DNA of 64,000 bases from positions 930,001 through 994,000 of the forward strand of contig NZ_NEVT01000006.1 of assembly GCF_002261345.1 (NCBI RefSeq), in the 5' to 3' direction. Of the stretch, positions 1 through 10,827 are shown piece by piece. The stretch is from Bordetella genomosp. 2. GTDB lineage: Bacteria; Pseudomonadota; Gammaproteobacteria; Burkholderiales; Burkholderiaceae_B. The number at the start of each line of letters is the position of its first letter. The stretch's first letter is position 1. The position numbers were made by a program, and so were the translations under genes. Below the pieces are notes generated by a model. That model saw only the letters and a list, made by a program, of their open reading frames with translations. It was not told where the DNA came from and searched no databases.

Positions 1-42
1 CACACCGGCGCCGCACACGCGCGGCGCCGGCGCGCTTGCCGC

Positions 43-1086
43 ATGCCCGCCACCCCTTCATACGCACCTGCCGGCCCCGGATCGGCCGCCGCGCCCCGCC
101 TCGGCGCGCGGCCGGCTGGCTATGGGGCGCTGCCTGGCGTCGCCGTCGCGGCGCCGGCCGCGCTGGCGGGCGCGACCATGGGCACCACCTGGTCGGCCCG
201 CCTGGCGCTGCCGCCGGGGGTGGCCGCGCCGGCCGCGCGCGCCGCCATCCAGCAGGCGCTGGACCAGGTGGTCGCGCAGATGAGTACCTGGGACGACCGC
301 TCCGACCTGTCGCGCTACAACCGCGCGGCGACCGGCTGGCAAACGCTGCCCGACGACTGCCTGTTCGTGCTGGACCATGCCTTGCGGCTGGCCGCCGCCA
401 CGGAGGGCGCCTATGACCCCACGGTGGGGCCGCTGGTCAACGCCTGGGGCTTCGGCCCGCCGCCGCACCCCAGCGAGCCGCCGTCGGCCGCCGTGCTCGA
501 CGCGCTGCGCCAGCGCTGCGGCTGGCGGCGGGTGCGGCTGGATGCCGCCGGGCGGCGCGCCTGGCAGCCGGGCGGCGCCTATCTGGACTTGTCCGGCATT
601 GCCAAGGGCCACGGGGTCGACCGCGCGGCGCAGGCCCTGGAGCAGTTGGGCGTGCGCGATTATCTGGTCGAAGTGGGCGGCGAACTGCGCGCCGGCGGCG
701 CGCGCCCGGACCGCCAGCCCTGGCGGGTGGCGGTCGAAGTGCCGGACGGCAGCGCCGATCATGCCCTGGCGCTTGCGCTGCGCGGCTGCGCGATCGCCAC
801 TTCGGGCGATTACCGGCGCTACCGCGAAGGCGCCGCCGGCCGCTATGCCCATACGCTGGATCCGCGCAACGGGCGGCCGGTCGACAACGGCGTCGCCTCG
901 GTGACAGTGGTCCACCGCTCCTGCATGCAGGCCGATGCGCTGGCCACCGCCCTGACCGTGCTGGGCGAGCGCAACGGCCTGGCCTACGCGCAGCGCCACG
1001 AGGTGGCGGCGCTGTTCATCGTGCGCACTGCCGGCCGGCTGCAGCTGGCCGCCAGCAGCGCCTTCGCCGCGCTGGCGGGCGCGTGA
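43..1086 (+). CDS. apbE: FAD:protein FMN transferase (ApbE family)
   Basis: ApbE enzymes use FAD to attach FMN covalently to a Ser/Thr of target flavoproteins, with Mg2+, usually in the periplasm. Family blocks seen in order: GATMGTTWSAR near residue 45, DPTVGPLVNAWGFG, DLSGIAKGHGVDRAA, LVEVGGELRAGG, HTLDPRNGRPV, and the C-terminal ADALATALTVLG block that holds metal ligands in the family. The frame stays open to the left edge, so the true start may lie outside the window. The first 40 or so residues are low-complexity Ala/Pro/Arg and do not look like native ApbE. The flavodoxin/FAD reductase gene starts 7 bases after the stop, which suggests one transcript for flavin redox functions. Confidence 0.9.
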   Translation: MPATPSYAPAGPGSAAAPRLGARPAGYGALPGVAVAAPAALAGATMGTTWSARLALPPGVAAPAARAAIQQALDQVVAQMSTWDDRSDLSRYNRAATGWQTLPDDCLFVLDHALRLAAATEGAYDPTVGPLVNAWGFGPPPHPSEPPSAAVLDALRQRCGWRRVRLDAAGRRAWQPGGAYLDLSGIAKGHGVDRAAQALEQLGVRDYLVEVGGELRAGGARPDRQPWRVAVEVPDGSADHALALALRGCAIATSGDYRRYREGAAGRYAHTLDPRNGRPVDNGVASVTVVHRSCMQADALATALTVLGERNGLAYAQRHEVAALFIVRTAGRLQLAASSAFAALAGA

Positions 1087-1093
1087 GCCGCCG

Positions 1094-2464
1094 ATGACCG
1101 CGCGCCTGCTCGCCGCCTGCTGCGCCTGCGCGTCGTGGCTGTTGCTGTGCCTGTGGGCCTGGCGCCAGGCCCGCCGGCGCGCCGCGCAGGCGGCGGGGGC
1201 GGCGCGCGAACTGCGCGCCCCCGCCGGCGACGCCGTGCTGGTGGCGCACGCCAGCCAGACCGGGCAGGCCGAGGCCCTGGCCCGCCAGACCGCCGAGTCG
1301 CTGCGGCTGGGCGGCCTGCAGGCGCGCGTGGCGGCGCTCGGCCAACTGGACCTGCATGCCTTGCGGGCCTATCCCCGCCTGCTGGTGGTGGCCAGCACCT
1401 ATGGCGAAGGCGATCCGCCCGACAGCGCGGCGGCCTTCGCCGACACGCTCATGGGCGCGGACGGCGCGGTCGCGCTCGACGGGCTGGGCTACGCCGTGCT
1501 GGCGCTGGGCGACAGCGGCTACCGCCATTTCTGCGGCTTCGGCCGGCGCCTCGACGCCTGGCTGCGCGGCCGCGGCGCCACGCCGCTGTTCGACCGCGTC
1601 GAAGTCGACAACGCCGATGCGGCGGCGCTGCGGCACTGGCAGCATCACCTGGGCCTGCTGGCCGGCCGCGGCGACCTGCCCGACTGGGAGACCCCCGCCT
1701 ACCAGCCATGGCGGCTGGCGCGGCGCGTCCTGCTCAATCCCGGCAGCCAGGGCGGACCCTGCTTTCATCTGGAATTGACACCACCCGAGGGCCTGGCCAT
1801 CGCGTGGCAGGCCGGCGATATCGCCGAGATCGGCCCGCGCGACGCCCGCGGCGGCGCGCTGCTGCCGCACCGCGAGTATTCGGTCGCCTCGCTGCCCGCC
1901 GATGGCGCGGTCCACCTGCTGGTGCGCCAAATGCGCGGCGGCGATGGCGGCCTGGGGCTGGGCAGCGGCTGGCTGACGCACCTCGCGCAACCCGGCGATC
2001 TTATCGACCTGCGGCTGCGCGCCAATCCCAATTTCCACCCGCCGGCCGACGCGCGTCCGCTGCTGCTGATCGGCAACGGTACCGGGCTGGCCGGCCTGCG
2101 GGCCTTGCTCAAGGCCCGCATCCGGGCGGGCCGGCATCGCAATTGGCTGGTGTTCGGCGAACGCAGCGCGGCGCACGACTGGTTCCATCGCGACGAAATG
2201 CAGGGCTGGCTGGCCGCCGGCGCCCTGCAGCGCCTGGATGCGGTGTTCTCGCGCGATACGCCCGAACGGCGCTATGTGCAGCACGCCCTGCTGGATGCCG
2301 CCGAGGCAGTGCGGGCCTGGATCGCCGCGGGCGCCGACATCTATGTCTGCGGCAGCCTGCATGGCATGGCCGAGGGCGTCGACGCGGCGCTGGCGCGCAT
2401 CCTCGGCGCCGACGGCCTGGCCGCCCTGCGCCGCGACAACCGCTACCGGCGCGACGTGTACTGA
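1094..2464 (+). CDS. Membrane-anchored flavodoxin/FAD-NADPH reductase (sulfite reductase flavoprotein-like)
   Basis: A 456-residue diflavin reductase. An N-terminal hydrophobic helix (about residues 4-23) anchors it. A flavodoxin domain follows (about 48-190), with the FMN phosphate loop SQTGQAE at 54-60, STYGEGDPPD at 101-110 and LALGDSGYRHFC at 136-147. The FAD-binding part carries REYSV and a Gly-rich loop, and the NADPH-binding part carries GNGTGLAG and YVCGSLHGMAEGV, ending in an aromatic Tyr as in CysJ/P450 reductases. Electrons would pass NADPH to FAD to FMN to an unknown acceptor. It follows apbE directly, so an iron- or quinone-linked redox role in the membrane is plausible. It is not CysJ of assimilatory sulfite reduction, because no cysI is nearby. 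Confidence 0.85.
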   Translation: MTARLLAACCACASWLLLCLWAWRQARRRAAQAAGAARELRAPAGDAVLVAHASQTGQAEALARQTAESLRLGGLQARVAALGQLDLHALRAYPRLLVVASTYGEGDPPDSAAAFADTLMGADGAVALDGLGYAVLALGDSGYRHFCGFGRRLDAWLRGRGATPLFDRVEVDNADAAALRHWQHHLGLLAGRGDLPDWETPAYQPWRLARRVLLNPGSQGGPCFHLELTPPEGLAIAWQAGDIAEIGPRDARGGALLPHREYSVASLPADGAVHLLVRQMRGGDGGLGLGSGWLTHLAQPGDLIDLRLRANPNFHPPADARPLLLIGNGTGLAGLRALLKARIRAGRHRNWLVFGERSAAHDWFHRDEMQGWLAAGALQRLDAVFSRDTPERRYVQHALLDAAEAVRAWIAAGADIYVCGSLHGMAEGVDAALARILGADGLAALRRDNRYRRDVY

Positions 2465-2476
2465 GCGGCGCGCCGC
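2465..2476. terminator. Palindrome between convergent genes
   Basis: GCGGCGCGCCGC is a perfect 12-nt palindrome just after the flavoprotein stop and before the stop of the convergent Bug gene. It has no T-run, so a bidirectional terminator role is inferred from position only. Confidence 0.3.
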
Positions 2477-2486
2477 CCGGCCGCGC

Positions 2487-3449
2487 CTATTGCAGCTTGA
2501 TCTGCGCCTTGGCGATCACGCCGCCCCAGCGGTCCCGCTCGGCCTGGATCTGCGCGCCGAACTCATCCGGGCTGTTGCCCAGCGCGAACGCGCCGGTTTC
2601 CGCCAGCTTGGCGGCCGTGGCCGGGTCGCGCACCGCCTGGGCAAACGCCTGGGCCAGCTTGTCGCGCACCTCGGCGGGCAGGCCGGCCGGGCCCACCACG
2701 CCGTACCAGGCGGTCACGTCGTAGTCCTTGTAGCCCTGCTCGGCAAAGGTCGGCACGTCCGGCAGCTGCGGATTGCGCTGCGCGCCGGTAATGGCCAGGC
2801 CGCGCAGGTGGCCGCTCTTCACGTAGGCCTGCGACGACGGGAAGTTGTCGAACACCACCGGGACCACGCCGCTCACGGCGTCGGTCAGCGCGGGCGCCGA
2901 GCCGCGATACGAAATGCTGTTCATCTTGCCGCCGATGATCTGCAGGAACCAGATCATGCCCAGGTCGTTCACCCCGCCCGCGCCGGCGTTGGCGTAGCCT
3001 TCCTGGTCCGGGTGGGCGCGCACGTGCTCGACGAAGCCCGCCAGGTCCTTGGCCGGATACGAAGGATGGACGCTGAGGATATTGGGGCTGGTGACCAGAT
3101 TGCTGATCGGCGTGAAGTCCTTGACCGGGTCGTAGGCCAGCTTGGGGAACAGGTGCGGCGCCGTGCCGTGGGTGCTGACCGTGGCCAGCCCGACGGTATA
3201 GCCATCCGGCTTGGCGCGCGCGGTGGCGGTCATGCCGATCGTGCCCGACGCGCCGGTGCGGTTCTCGACCACGATCTGCTGGCCGAGGATCTCGCCGGCC
3301 TTGGCGGCTGCGATGCGGCCGACGATGTCGGTCGGGCCGCCGGCCGAGAACGGCACGATCAGGGTAATGGGGCGGTCCGGGAAATCGGCCCGGGCCGCCG
3401 GCACGGCCGCCAGCAGGGCCAGCACCAGCAGAGTCTTGCGCATCTTCAT
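2487..3449 (-). CDS. Bug-family tripartite tricarboxylate transporter substrate-binding protein
   Basis: A 320-residue periplasmic binding protein of the Bug (TctC) family, which is very expanded in Bordetella. A signal peptide of about 22 residues ends in PAARA. The Bug signature follows: DFPDRPITLIVPFSAGGPTD, then NRTGASGTIG, and the C-terminal ERDRWGGVIAKAQIKLQ. The start is set by a strong AAGGAGGAAAC ribosome site directly upstream, and the ATG overlaps the deacylase stop as ATGA, so the two genes are translationally coupled. The ligand is unknown. The partner deacylase suggests an N-acylated amino acid or its carboxylate product. No TctA/TctB membrane genes are adjacent, as is usual for orphan Bug receptors. 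Confidence 0.92.
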   Translation of the reverse strand: MKMRKTLLVLALLAAVPAARADFPDRPITLIVPFSAGGPTDIVGRIAAAKAGEILGQQIVVENRTGASGTIGMTATARAKPDGYTVGLATVSTHGTAPHLFPKLAYDPVKDFTPISNLVTSPNILSVHPSYPAKDLAGFVEHVRAHPDQEGYANAGAGGVNDLGMIWFLQIIGGKMNSISYRGSAPALTDAVSGVVPVVFDNFPSSQAYVKSGHLRGLAITGAQRNPQLPDVPTFAEQGYKDYDVTAWYGVVGPAGLPAEVRDKLAQAFAQAVRDPATAAKLAETGAFALGNSPDEFGAQIQAERDRWGGVIAKAQIKLQ

Positions 3450-4915
3450 GTTTCCTCCTTGGGTTTGTGATTCTGGGTGTCGCGCCGCAGGATATGGCCG
3501 GGACGGCGGCCCTGCGGCGGTCCGGGGTGGACTTGCACGCCGTTGACCAGCACCGCTTCGATGCCGTCCGACGCCTGGGTGGGCGCGTCCCAGGTCGCGC
3601 GGTCGATCACGCGGTCGGCATCGAACACCACCACGTCGGCCCAGGCGCCGGCCTGCAGCAGGCCGCGGCCGGCCAGGCCGAACACCCGGGCGGGCAAGGC
3701 CGTCATCTTGGCCACCGCCTGCTCCAGGCTGACGATCTGCGCCTCGCGCACGTAGCGGCCCAGCACCCGCGTGAAAGACCCCCATAGGCGGGGATGCGGA
3801 TGCGCGTCGTTCGGCAAGCCGTCGGAGCCGACCATGCAGCATTCGTGGCGGAAGATCTGCCGCACCTCGGCCTCGTCCATGGCGAAATAGATCGCGCCCG
3901 CGGGCGACAGGCGCCGCGCCGCCTCGGTCTTGTCGCAGCCCCAGCGCGCGGCGATGTCGCTCAGGTACTCGCCGCTGCACTCGGGGTGCGGCGTCGACCA
4001 GGTGATGCGGATGTCGTCGATCAGATCGGCCCGCTCGGGGATGAGAATGGTGGAGCTGCCCGGGTACGGGTAGATGTCCAGCGCGACCGCCACCCCGTCG
4101 GCGCGGGCGCGGTCGATATTGGCCAGGGTGGCGCGGCTGCGGCCCCAGTTGCGGGCCAGCATGCACTTGTGATGCGACAGTACGGTGGCGCATTGCGTGG
4201 CCCGCCCCACTTGCAGGACTTCGTCCACCGCGCTTTCGACTTCGTCGCCTTCATTGCGGATGTGGCTGGTGTGCAGGCAGCCGTGGCGCGCCGCCACGCG
4301 CGCCAGGCCTTCCAGCTCGGCGGGCCGGGCCGCGCCGCCCGGCTCATAGGCCAGGCCCGTGCTGAAACCCACCGCCCCCGCTTCGAGCGCCTGGGCCAGC
4401 ATCGCTTCCATGGCGGCCTGCTCCTGCGCCGTCGGCGTGCCGGACGGGTCGGCCATGGCGGCCAGCCGCAGGTTGGCGTGGCCGACCAGCGCCGCGACGT
4501 TGATCATCGGCTGCTGCGCGCGCAGTGTCTCGAAGTAGCTGGCCATGTCGGCGAACAAGGGAGTCTCGCCCAGCAGCGCGAGCGCCGCCGCCGTGTTGCC
4601 CGGGCGCGGCGCGGGCGCGCCGCTGACGCCGCAATTGCCGACCACCACCGTGGTGATGCCCTGTGAAATCTTCCAGGGTAGGCCGGGACGCTCCACGAAC
4701 ATGAGATCGTCGTGGCCGTGCACATCGATGAAGCCGGGGGCCACGATCTTGCCGCGCGCATCGAGTTCGCGGCGGGCCGGCCGGCCCGCCAGGTCGCCCA
4801 CCGCCGCGATGCGTTCGCCCACGATGCCGAGGTCGGCGCGGCGGCGCGCCGCGCCGCTGCCATCGATGACCCAGCCGCCGGTGATTTTCAGATCCAGGAT
4901 TGTTGCGTCGTCCAT
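3446..4915 (-). CDS. N-acyl-D-amino-acid deacylase (D-aminoacylase-type amidohydrolase)
   Basis: A 489-residue amidohydrolase-superfamily enzyme predicted to hydrolyse N-acyl-D-amino acids to the D-amino acid plus a carboxylate. Visible metal-site elements are the HxH strand (IDVHGHDDL), the Cys ligand in VVGNCGVSG, HTSHIRNEGDE, LSHHKC and GSDGLPND, arranged as in D-aminoacylases. Its length matches the family. The start MDDATILDLKITGG is chosen over an upstream in-frame ATG because the amidohydrolase fold begins there. The gene is first in a two-gene operon with the Bug receptor (4-base overlap) and is divergent from a LysR regulator that probably controls it. Dihydroorotase- or dihydropyrimidinase-like activity is less likely given the Cys ligand. 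Confidence 0.88.
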   Translation of the reverse strand: MDDATILDLKITGGWVIDGSGAARRRADLGIVGERIAAVGDLAGRPARRELDARGKIVAPGFIDVHGHDDLMFVERPGLPWKISQGITTVVVGNCGVSGAPAPRPGNTAAALALLGETPLFADMASYFETLRAQQPMINVAALVGHANLRLAAMADPSGTPTAQEQAAMEAMLAQALEAGAVGFSTGLAYEPGGAARPAELEGLARVAARHGCLHTSHIRNEGDEVESAVDEVLQVGRATQCATVLSHHKCMLARNWGRSRATLANIDRARADGVAVALDIYPYPGSSTILIPERADLIDDIRITWSTPHPECSGEYLSDIAARWGCDKTEAARRLSPAGAIYFAMDEAEVRQIFRHECCMVGSDGLPNDAHPHPRLWGSFTRVLGRYVREAQIVSLEQAVAKMTALPARVFGLAGRGLLQAGAWADVVVFDADRVIDRATWDAPTQASDGIEAVLVNGVQVHPGPPQGRRPGHILRRDTQNHKPKEET

Positions 4916-4991
4916 GCCTGCCGCCCGCCGCGCGCCGCCGGGCGGCGCGCGCAGTTGCTGATTGGGAAAAACGACGAGTATCGTCCGGGAT

Positions 4992-5031
4992 ATCAATCTG
5001 TGAAAATCATTTTAGTTTATTCATCAATCTG
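4992..5031. promoter_or_regulatory. Direct repeats in the deacylase/LysR divergent region
   Basis: ATCAATCTG occurs at 4992-5000 and again at 5023-5031, 31 bp (about three helical turns) apart, and a shorter ATCAATC lies at 5040-5046. Position between a LysR gene and its divergent target suggests half-sites for that regulator. This is inferred from position. Confidence 0.4.
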
Positions 5032-5036
5032 AATTC

Positions 5037-6003
5037 ATGATCAATCGACTGCCCAAGCACGTCACCCTGAAGCACTTGACCGCCTTCGTCGCGGTGGCCC
5101 AGGAAGCCAGCTTCACGCTCGCCGCGCGCCGGCTGTTCCAGACCCAGTCGTCGATCACCGGCCTGGTGCGCCAGCTCGAGGACGCGCTGGGTATCCAGCT
5201 GTTCACCCGCACCAGCCGGCACGTGGCGCTCACGCCCATCGGGCAAGAGTTCCTGCCCCGCGTGGTGCGCCTGCTGGCGGATTTCGACGGCACTATCGAG
5301 GATGTGGTGCGCTACGGCCTGCTGGAACGGGGCCGCGTCGCGGTGGCGGCGGCCCCGTCGGCCATCACCGAGATCATCGCCCCGGCGGCGGCCGCGTTCG
5401 TGCAGCGCCGGCCCGGCATCCGCCTGTATCTGCGCGACGACAACTCCGGACGCATCCAGCGGCTGGTGGCCAGCCAGGAAGTCGATTTCGGGCTGACCAG
5501 CCATTGGGCCGATGCGCCCAGCCTGGTCTTCGAGGCCTTGCTGGAAGACCGTTTCGGCGTGCTGTACCGTGCCGACGATGAAACGCTGCGGCCGGACCGG
5601 GCCGGCTACGTCCGCTGGACCAGCCTGGCCGACCGCAAGCTGGTGGGGGTGGTGGACGAAACCGGCATCATGGCGCTGCTGCGCGGCCGTGCCGACCTGC
5701 CGATTGCCGCGGCGGCGCCGTTTTATGAAGCTTCCAGCACCACCTCGCAGGCGGCGCTGGTGAAGGCCGGGCTGGGCGTGGCGCTGCTGCCGGCCCTGGC
5801 GGCGCAGCGCGTGCAGGAGCCGCAACTGCGCTTCGCGCTGCTGGCGGGGCCCACGCTGGTGCGCACGCTCTGCCTGATACGGCATCGCGACCATGCCCTG
5901 ACGCCGGCCGCGCAGGAACTGATGCAGGCCCTGCGCGCCCATGTGGCGGACATGGCGCTGCCGCGCGGCTGCCGGGCGGTGCCGGGGCCGCGCGGCCAGG
6001 GGC

Positions 6004-6023
<20 letters not shown>
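5037..6023 (+). CDS. LysR family transcriptional regulator
   Basis: A 328-residue LTTR. The N-terminal winged helix-turn-helix covers about residues 9-67 ([29 protein letters not shown] followed by [15 protein letters not shown]), and the effector-binding periplasmic-type domain covers about 95-300. Transcription is divergent from the deacylase-Bug pair, so an inducer derived from the acylated amino acid is a reasonable guess. The last 20 bases overlap the 3' end of clpB on the other strand. The C-terminal tail after about residue 300 is poorly structured and Gly/Arg-rich. Confidence 0.9.
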
Positions 6024-8598
<2,575 letters not shown>

Positions 8599-8897
8599 AG
8601 TGGTCGCAAGGCTTGATGGGGAGCCTGACCGGCTGCTGCGCGGCGGGCTCGATGACCTGAATGTGCAGACGCGACAGGGGTTTTTCAAGACCTGGCGACC
8701 GCCTGGACGAGGCGCGGGCCTGTACCGCCAGCATAGACCGTTCGCACCGCCGCCGCCACCGCGCGCCCCGCCGCGCGCGCCGGCCCGGCCCCGGCAGCGG
8801 TTCGGCATCATCTCCGCCAGGGAATACAATAGGGTTTCTTGTTCATTTGCTGCCAAGCACCGGCTCGCATCAGGGCTTGAGCAACATAAGGTAAATC
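8599..8897. other. Divergent clpB/fnr intergenic region
   Basis: This 299-base stretch holds no convincing gene. It contains the clpB heat-shock promoter candidate near its left end and a TACAAT -10-like hexamer at 8825-8830 facing fnr, 67 bases upstream of the fnr start codon. The middle (about 8690-8800) is GC-rich and featureless to my eye. Confidence 0.5.
8659..8689 (-). promoter_or_regulatory. Candidate sigma-32 promoter of clpB
   Basis: Reading on the minus strand, CTTGAAA (8689-8683) matches the sigma-32 -35 element exactly. After 16 bases, GCACATTC (8666-8659) is a weak match to the -10 CCCCATnT. The predicted leader of about 54 nt before clpB is reasonable. The spacer is slightly longer than usual. 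Confidence 0.4.
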
Positions 8898-9626
8898 ATG
8901 CAAAAACGAGTCCCCCTGCCGCCGGATTCGCCCCACTGCTCCACCTGCATGCTCGGCCACGTCTGCATCCCCGTCGGCATGGCCGCCAACGAGGTCGAGC
9001 AGCTCGACGAGCTCGTGCAAGAGCGCGTGCGGGTCGAGAAGGGCAAATCCCTCTACACCCTGCAAGACCCGCTCGACGCGGTCTACAGCCTGCGCTACGG
9101 CAGCATGAAGACCCAGATCGAGGACGCGGCCGGCCACGTCCAGATCACCGGGTTCCACCTGCCCGGCGAAGTGGTGGGCCTGGACGGCATGCTCGAGGGC
9201 AAGCACATCTCCACCGCGCTGGCCATGGAAGACTCCGAGGTCTGCGTCATCCGCCTGTCGCAGATCGACCACGTCGCCAGCCACCTGCCGTCGCTGCAGC
9301 ACCAGTTCCGCCGCCTCATGAGCCGCGAGCTGGGGCGCTCGTACCAGATGCTCGCCTCGCTGGGCGCCATGCGCTCCGAACAGCGGCTGGCGGCCTTCCT
9401 GCTGAACCTGTCGCAGCGCTACGCGGCGCTGGGCTACTCCTCCACCGAGTTCGTGCTGCGCATGAGCCGCGAGGAAATCGGCAACTACCTGGGCCTCACC
9501 CTGGAAACGGCCAGCCGCCTGTTCTCGCGTTTTGCACGCGAAGGTTTGATCCGCATCAATCAACGTGAAGTTCGTTTGATCGACGTACCGGCCCTGAAGC
9601 AATTGCTGGGCCAGGAACACTGCTGA
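8898..9626 (+). CDS. fnr: FNR-type oxygen-sensing Crp/Fnr regulator (Btr in Bordetella)
   Basis: A 242-residue global regulator of the aerobic/anaerobic switch. Cysteines C14, C17, C23 and C116 reproduce the spacing of E. coli FNR C20/C23/C29/C122 exactly, so a [4Fe-4S] oxygen-sensing cluster is expected. The cyclic-nucleotide-binding-like beta roll covers about 30-140, the dimer helix follows, and the HTH is LRMSREEIGNYLGLTLETASRLFSRF near the C-terminus, with the E-SR recognition pattern of FNR. An AAGG ribosome site precedes the ATG. The secreted hydrolase gene starts 14 bases downstream and may be co-transcribed. Confidence 0.96.
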   Translation: MQKRVPLPPDSPHCSTCMLGHVCIPVGMAANEVEQLDELVQERVRVEKGKSLYTLQDPLDAVYSLRYGSMKTQIEDAAGHVQITGFHLPGEVVGLDGMLEGKHISTALAMEDSEVCVIRLSQIDHVASHLPSLQHQFRRLMSRELGRSYQMLASLGAMRSEQRLAAFLLNLSQRYAALGYSSTEFVLRMSREEIGNYLGLTLETASRLFSRFAREGLIRINQREVRLIDVPALKQLLGQEHC

Positions 9627-9640
9627 GCGTCGCGCCGCCC

Positions 9641-10807
9641 ATGCGTACCCGCCGTCCCCGCCTGCGTTCGCGTACGTGGGTGGCGGCCGGGCTGGCCATG
9701 GCCCTGGCCGGTTCGTCGGGCATGGCCCGCGCCCAGACCCCGCTGCCGCCTCCCTACAACTACGACGAGCCGCTGCCGCGCGCCCCGCGCCCCGCGCCGC
9801 CCTGGCAGGATCTCGCCCTGGGCCCGGAGGACCAGCGCTACCGCATGCCGGTATATGCCAACCGCAAGCTGGCCGGCAAACTGGACACGGTGCGGCGCGC
9901 CATCGTCGTGCTGCACAGCGCCCGCCGCGACGCCAGCCGCCACTACCAGGACATCGCCGCGCTGGTCGAGCGCGACCCGGCGCGCCGGGCCGACACGCTG
10001 ATCCTGGCGCTGGAATTCCCCGCCCCCATCGACGCGGCCTTCGCCGGCCGCCCGGCCTGGCGCCGCAACAGCTGGGAAAACGGCGCCGACAGCGTGCGCG
10101 CGTCCGGACGGCCCGCGCCGGTCAGCGCCTTCCGGGTGCTGGACGACATACTGCGCTGGCTGGCCGAACGCGAGCGCCTGCCGGCGCTGTCCGACATCGT
10201 CGTGGCCGGCCATGGCGGCGGCGCGCAGCTGCTGCAGCGCTACGCCGTGCTCAACGACATCGACGGCCAGGTGCGCCGGGCCGGCCTGGGGCTGCGCTAC
10301 GTCATCGCCAACGCGCCGTCCTACCTGTACCTGACCAATGAGCGGCCGCGCCGCGCGGGTTCCGGCTACGCCCCGTACGAGCGCGGCATCTGCCCGACCT
10401 ACAACCAGTATCCGTACGGGCCGCAGCAGTTGCCCGCCTACGCGGCCGGCCAGGACCCGGCCGGCCTGTACGTGCGCTATGCGGCGCGCGACGTGGTGTA
10501 CCTGCTCGGCAGCGCCGACACCAACCCCGAGGACCACGGGCTCGACAAGCGCTGCGGCGCCGAAGCCCAGGGCGCCACGCGGCTGTCGCGCGGCCTGGGC
10601 TACGTGCGCTACGACCTGCTGCTGGCCGGGCGCGGCGCGCGCCGCGTCACGCTGGCGCACGAGCACCAGCAGGTGATGGGCGTCGGCCACGAAAGCGCCG
10701 CCATGTTCGGCTCGCTGTGCGGCACGCGCGCCCTGCTGGGCGACGCCGCGCGCACCGCGACCGATGCGGCGGCCTGCCAGCCGGTCGACCGCGCGCCCGC
10801 GCGCTAG
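9641..10807 (+). CDS. Secreted alpha/beta-hydrolase-like protein with Ser-to-Gly at the nucleophile
   Basis: A 388-residue exported protein: twin-Arg/Arg-rich n-region, hydrophobic core, and likely cleavage after MARA or so (residue 30-31). The fold reads as an alpha/beta hydrolase, with the strand VRRAIVVLHSARRDASRHYQ, the nucleophile-elbow strand DIVVAGHGGGAQLLQRYA, an acid-strand candidate LLGSADTNPEDHG and a terminal His in VGHESAAMFGS (H350). The elbow should read G-x-S-x-G, but here residue 192 is Gly (codon GGC at 10214-10216), one base from AGC Ser. It may be inactive, a non-catalytic binder, or a sequence error. The substrate is unknown. Confidence 0.7.
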   Translation: MRTRRPRLRSRTWVAAGLAMALAGSSGMARAQTPLPPPYNYDEPLPRAPRPAPPWQDLALGPEDQRYRMPVYANRKLAGKLDTVRRAIVVLHSARRDASRHYQDIAALVERDPARRADTLILALEFPAPIDAAFAGRPAWRRNSWENGADSVRASGRPAPVSAFRVLDDILRWLAERERLPALSDIVVAGHGGGAQLLQRYAVLNDIDGQVRRAGLGLRYVIANAPSYLYLTNERPRRAGSGYAPYERGICPTYNQYPYGPQQLPAYAAGQDPAGLYVRYAARDVVYLLGSADTNPEDHGLDKRCGAEAQGATRLSRGLGYVRYDLLLAGRGARRVTLAHEHQQVMGVGHESAAMFGSLCGTRALLGDAARTATDAAACQPVDRAPAR

Positions 10808-10821
10808 TCCCGCGCGGGCGC
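10793..10821. terminator. Strong GC hairpin between convergent genes
   Basis: GCGCCCGCGCG (10793-10803) pairs perfectly with CGCGCGGGCGC (10811-10821) across a 7-nt loop. It spans the hydrolase stop and lies just before the autotransporter stop, so it could serve both strands. There is no U-tract on either side. Confidence 0.5.
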
Positions 10822-10827
10822 CGGCTC

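Noticed and set aside
8877-8890. Possible FNR box TTGAG-N4-ATAAG just before fnr
   Set aside because: Only a loose match to TTGAT-N4-ATCAA; not enough to call autoregulation.
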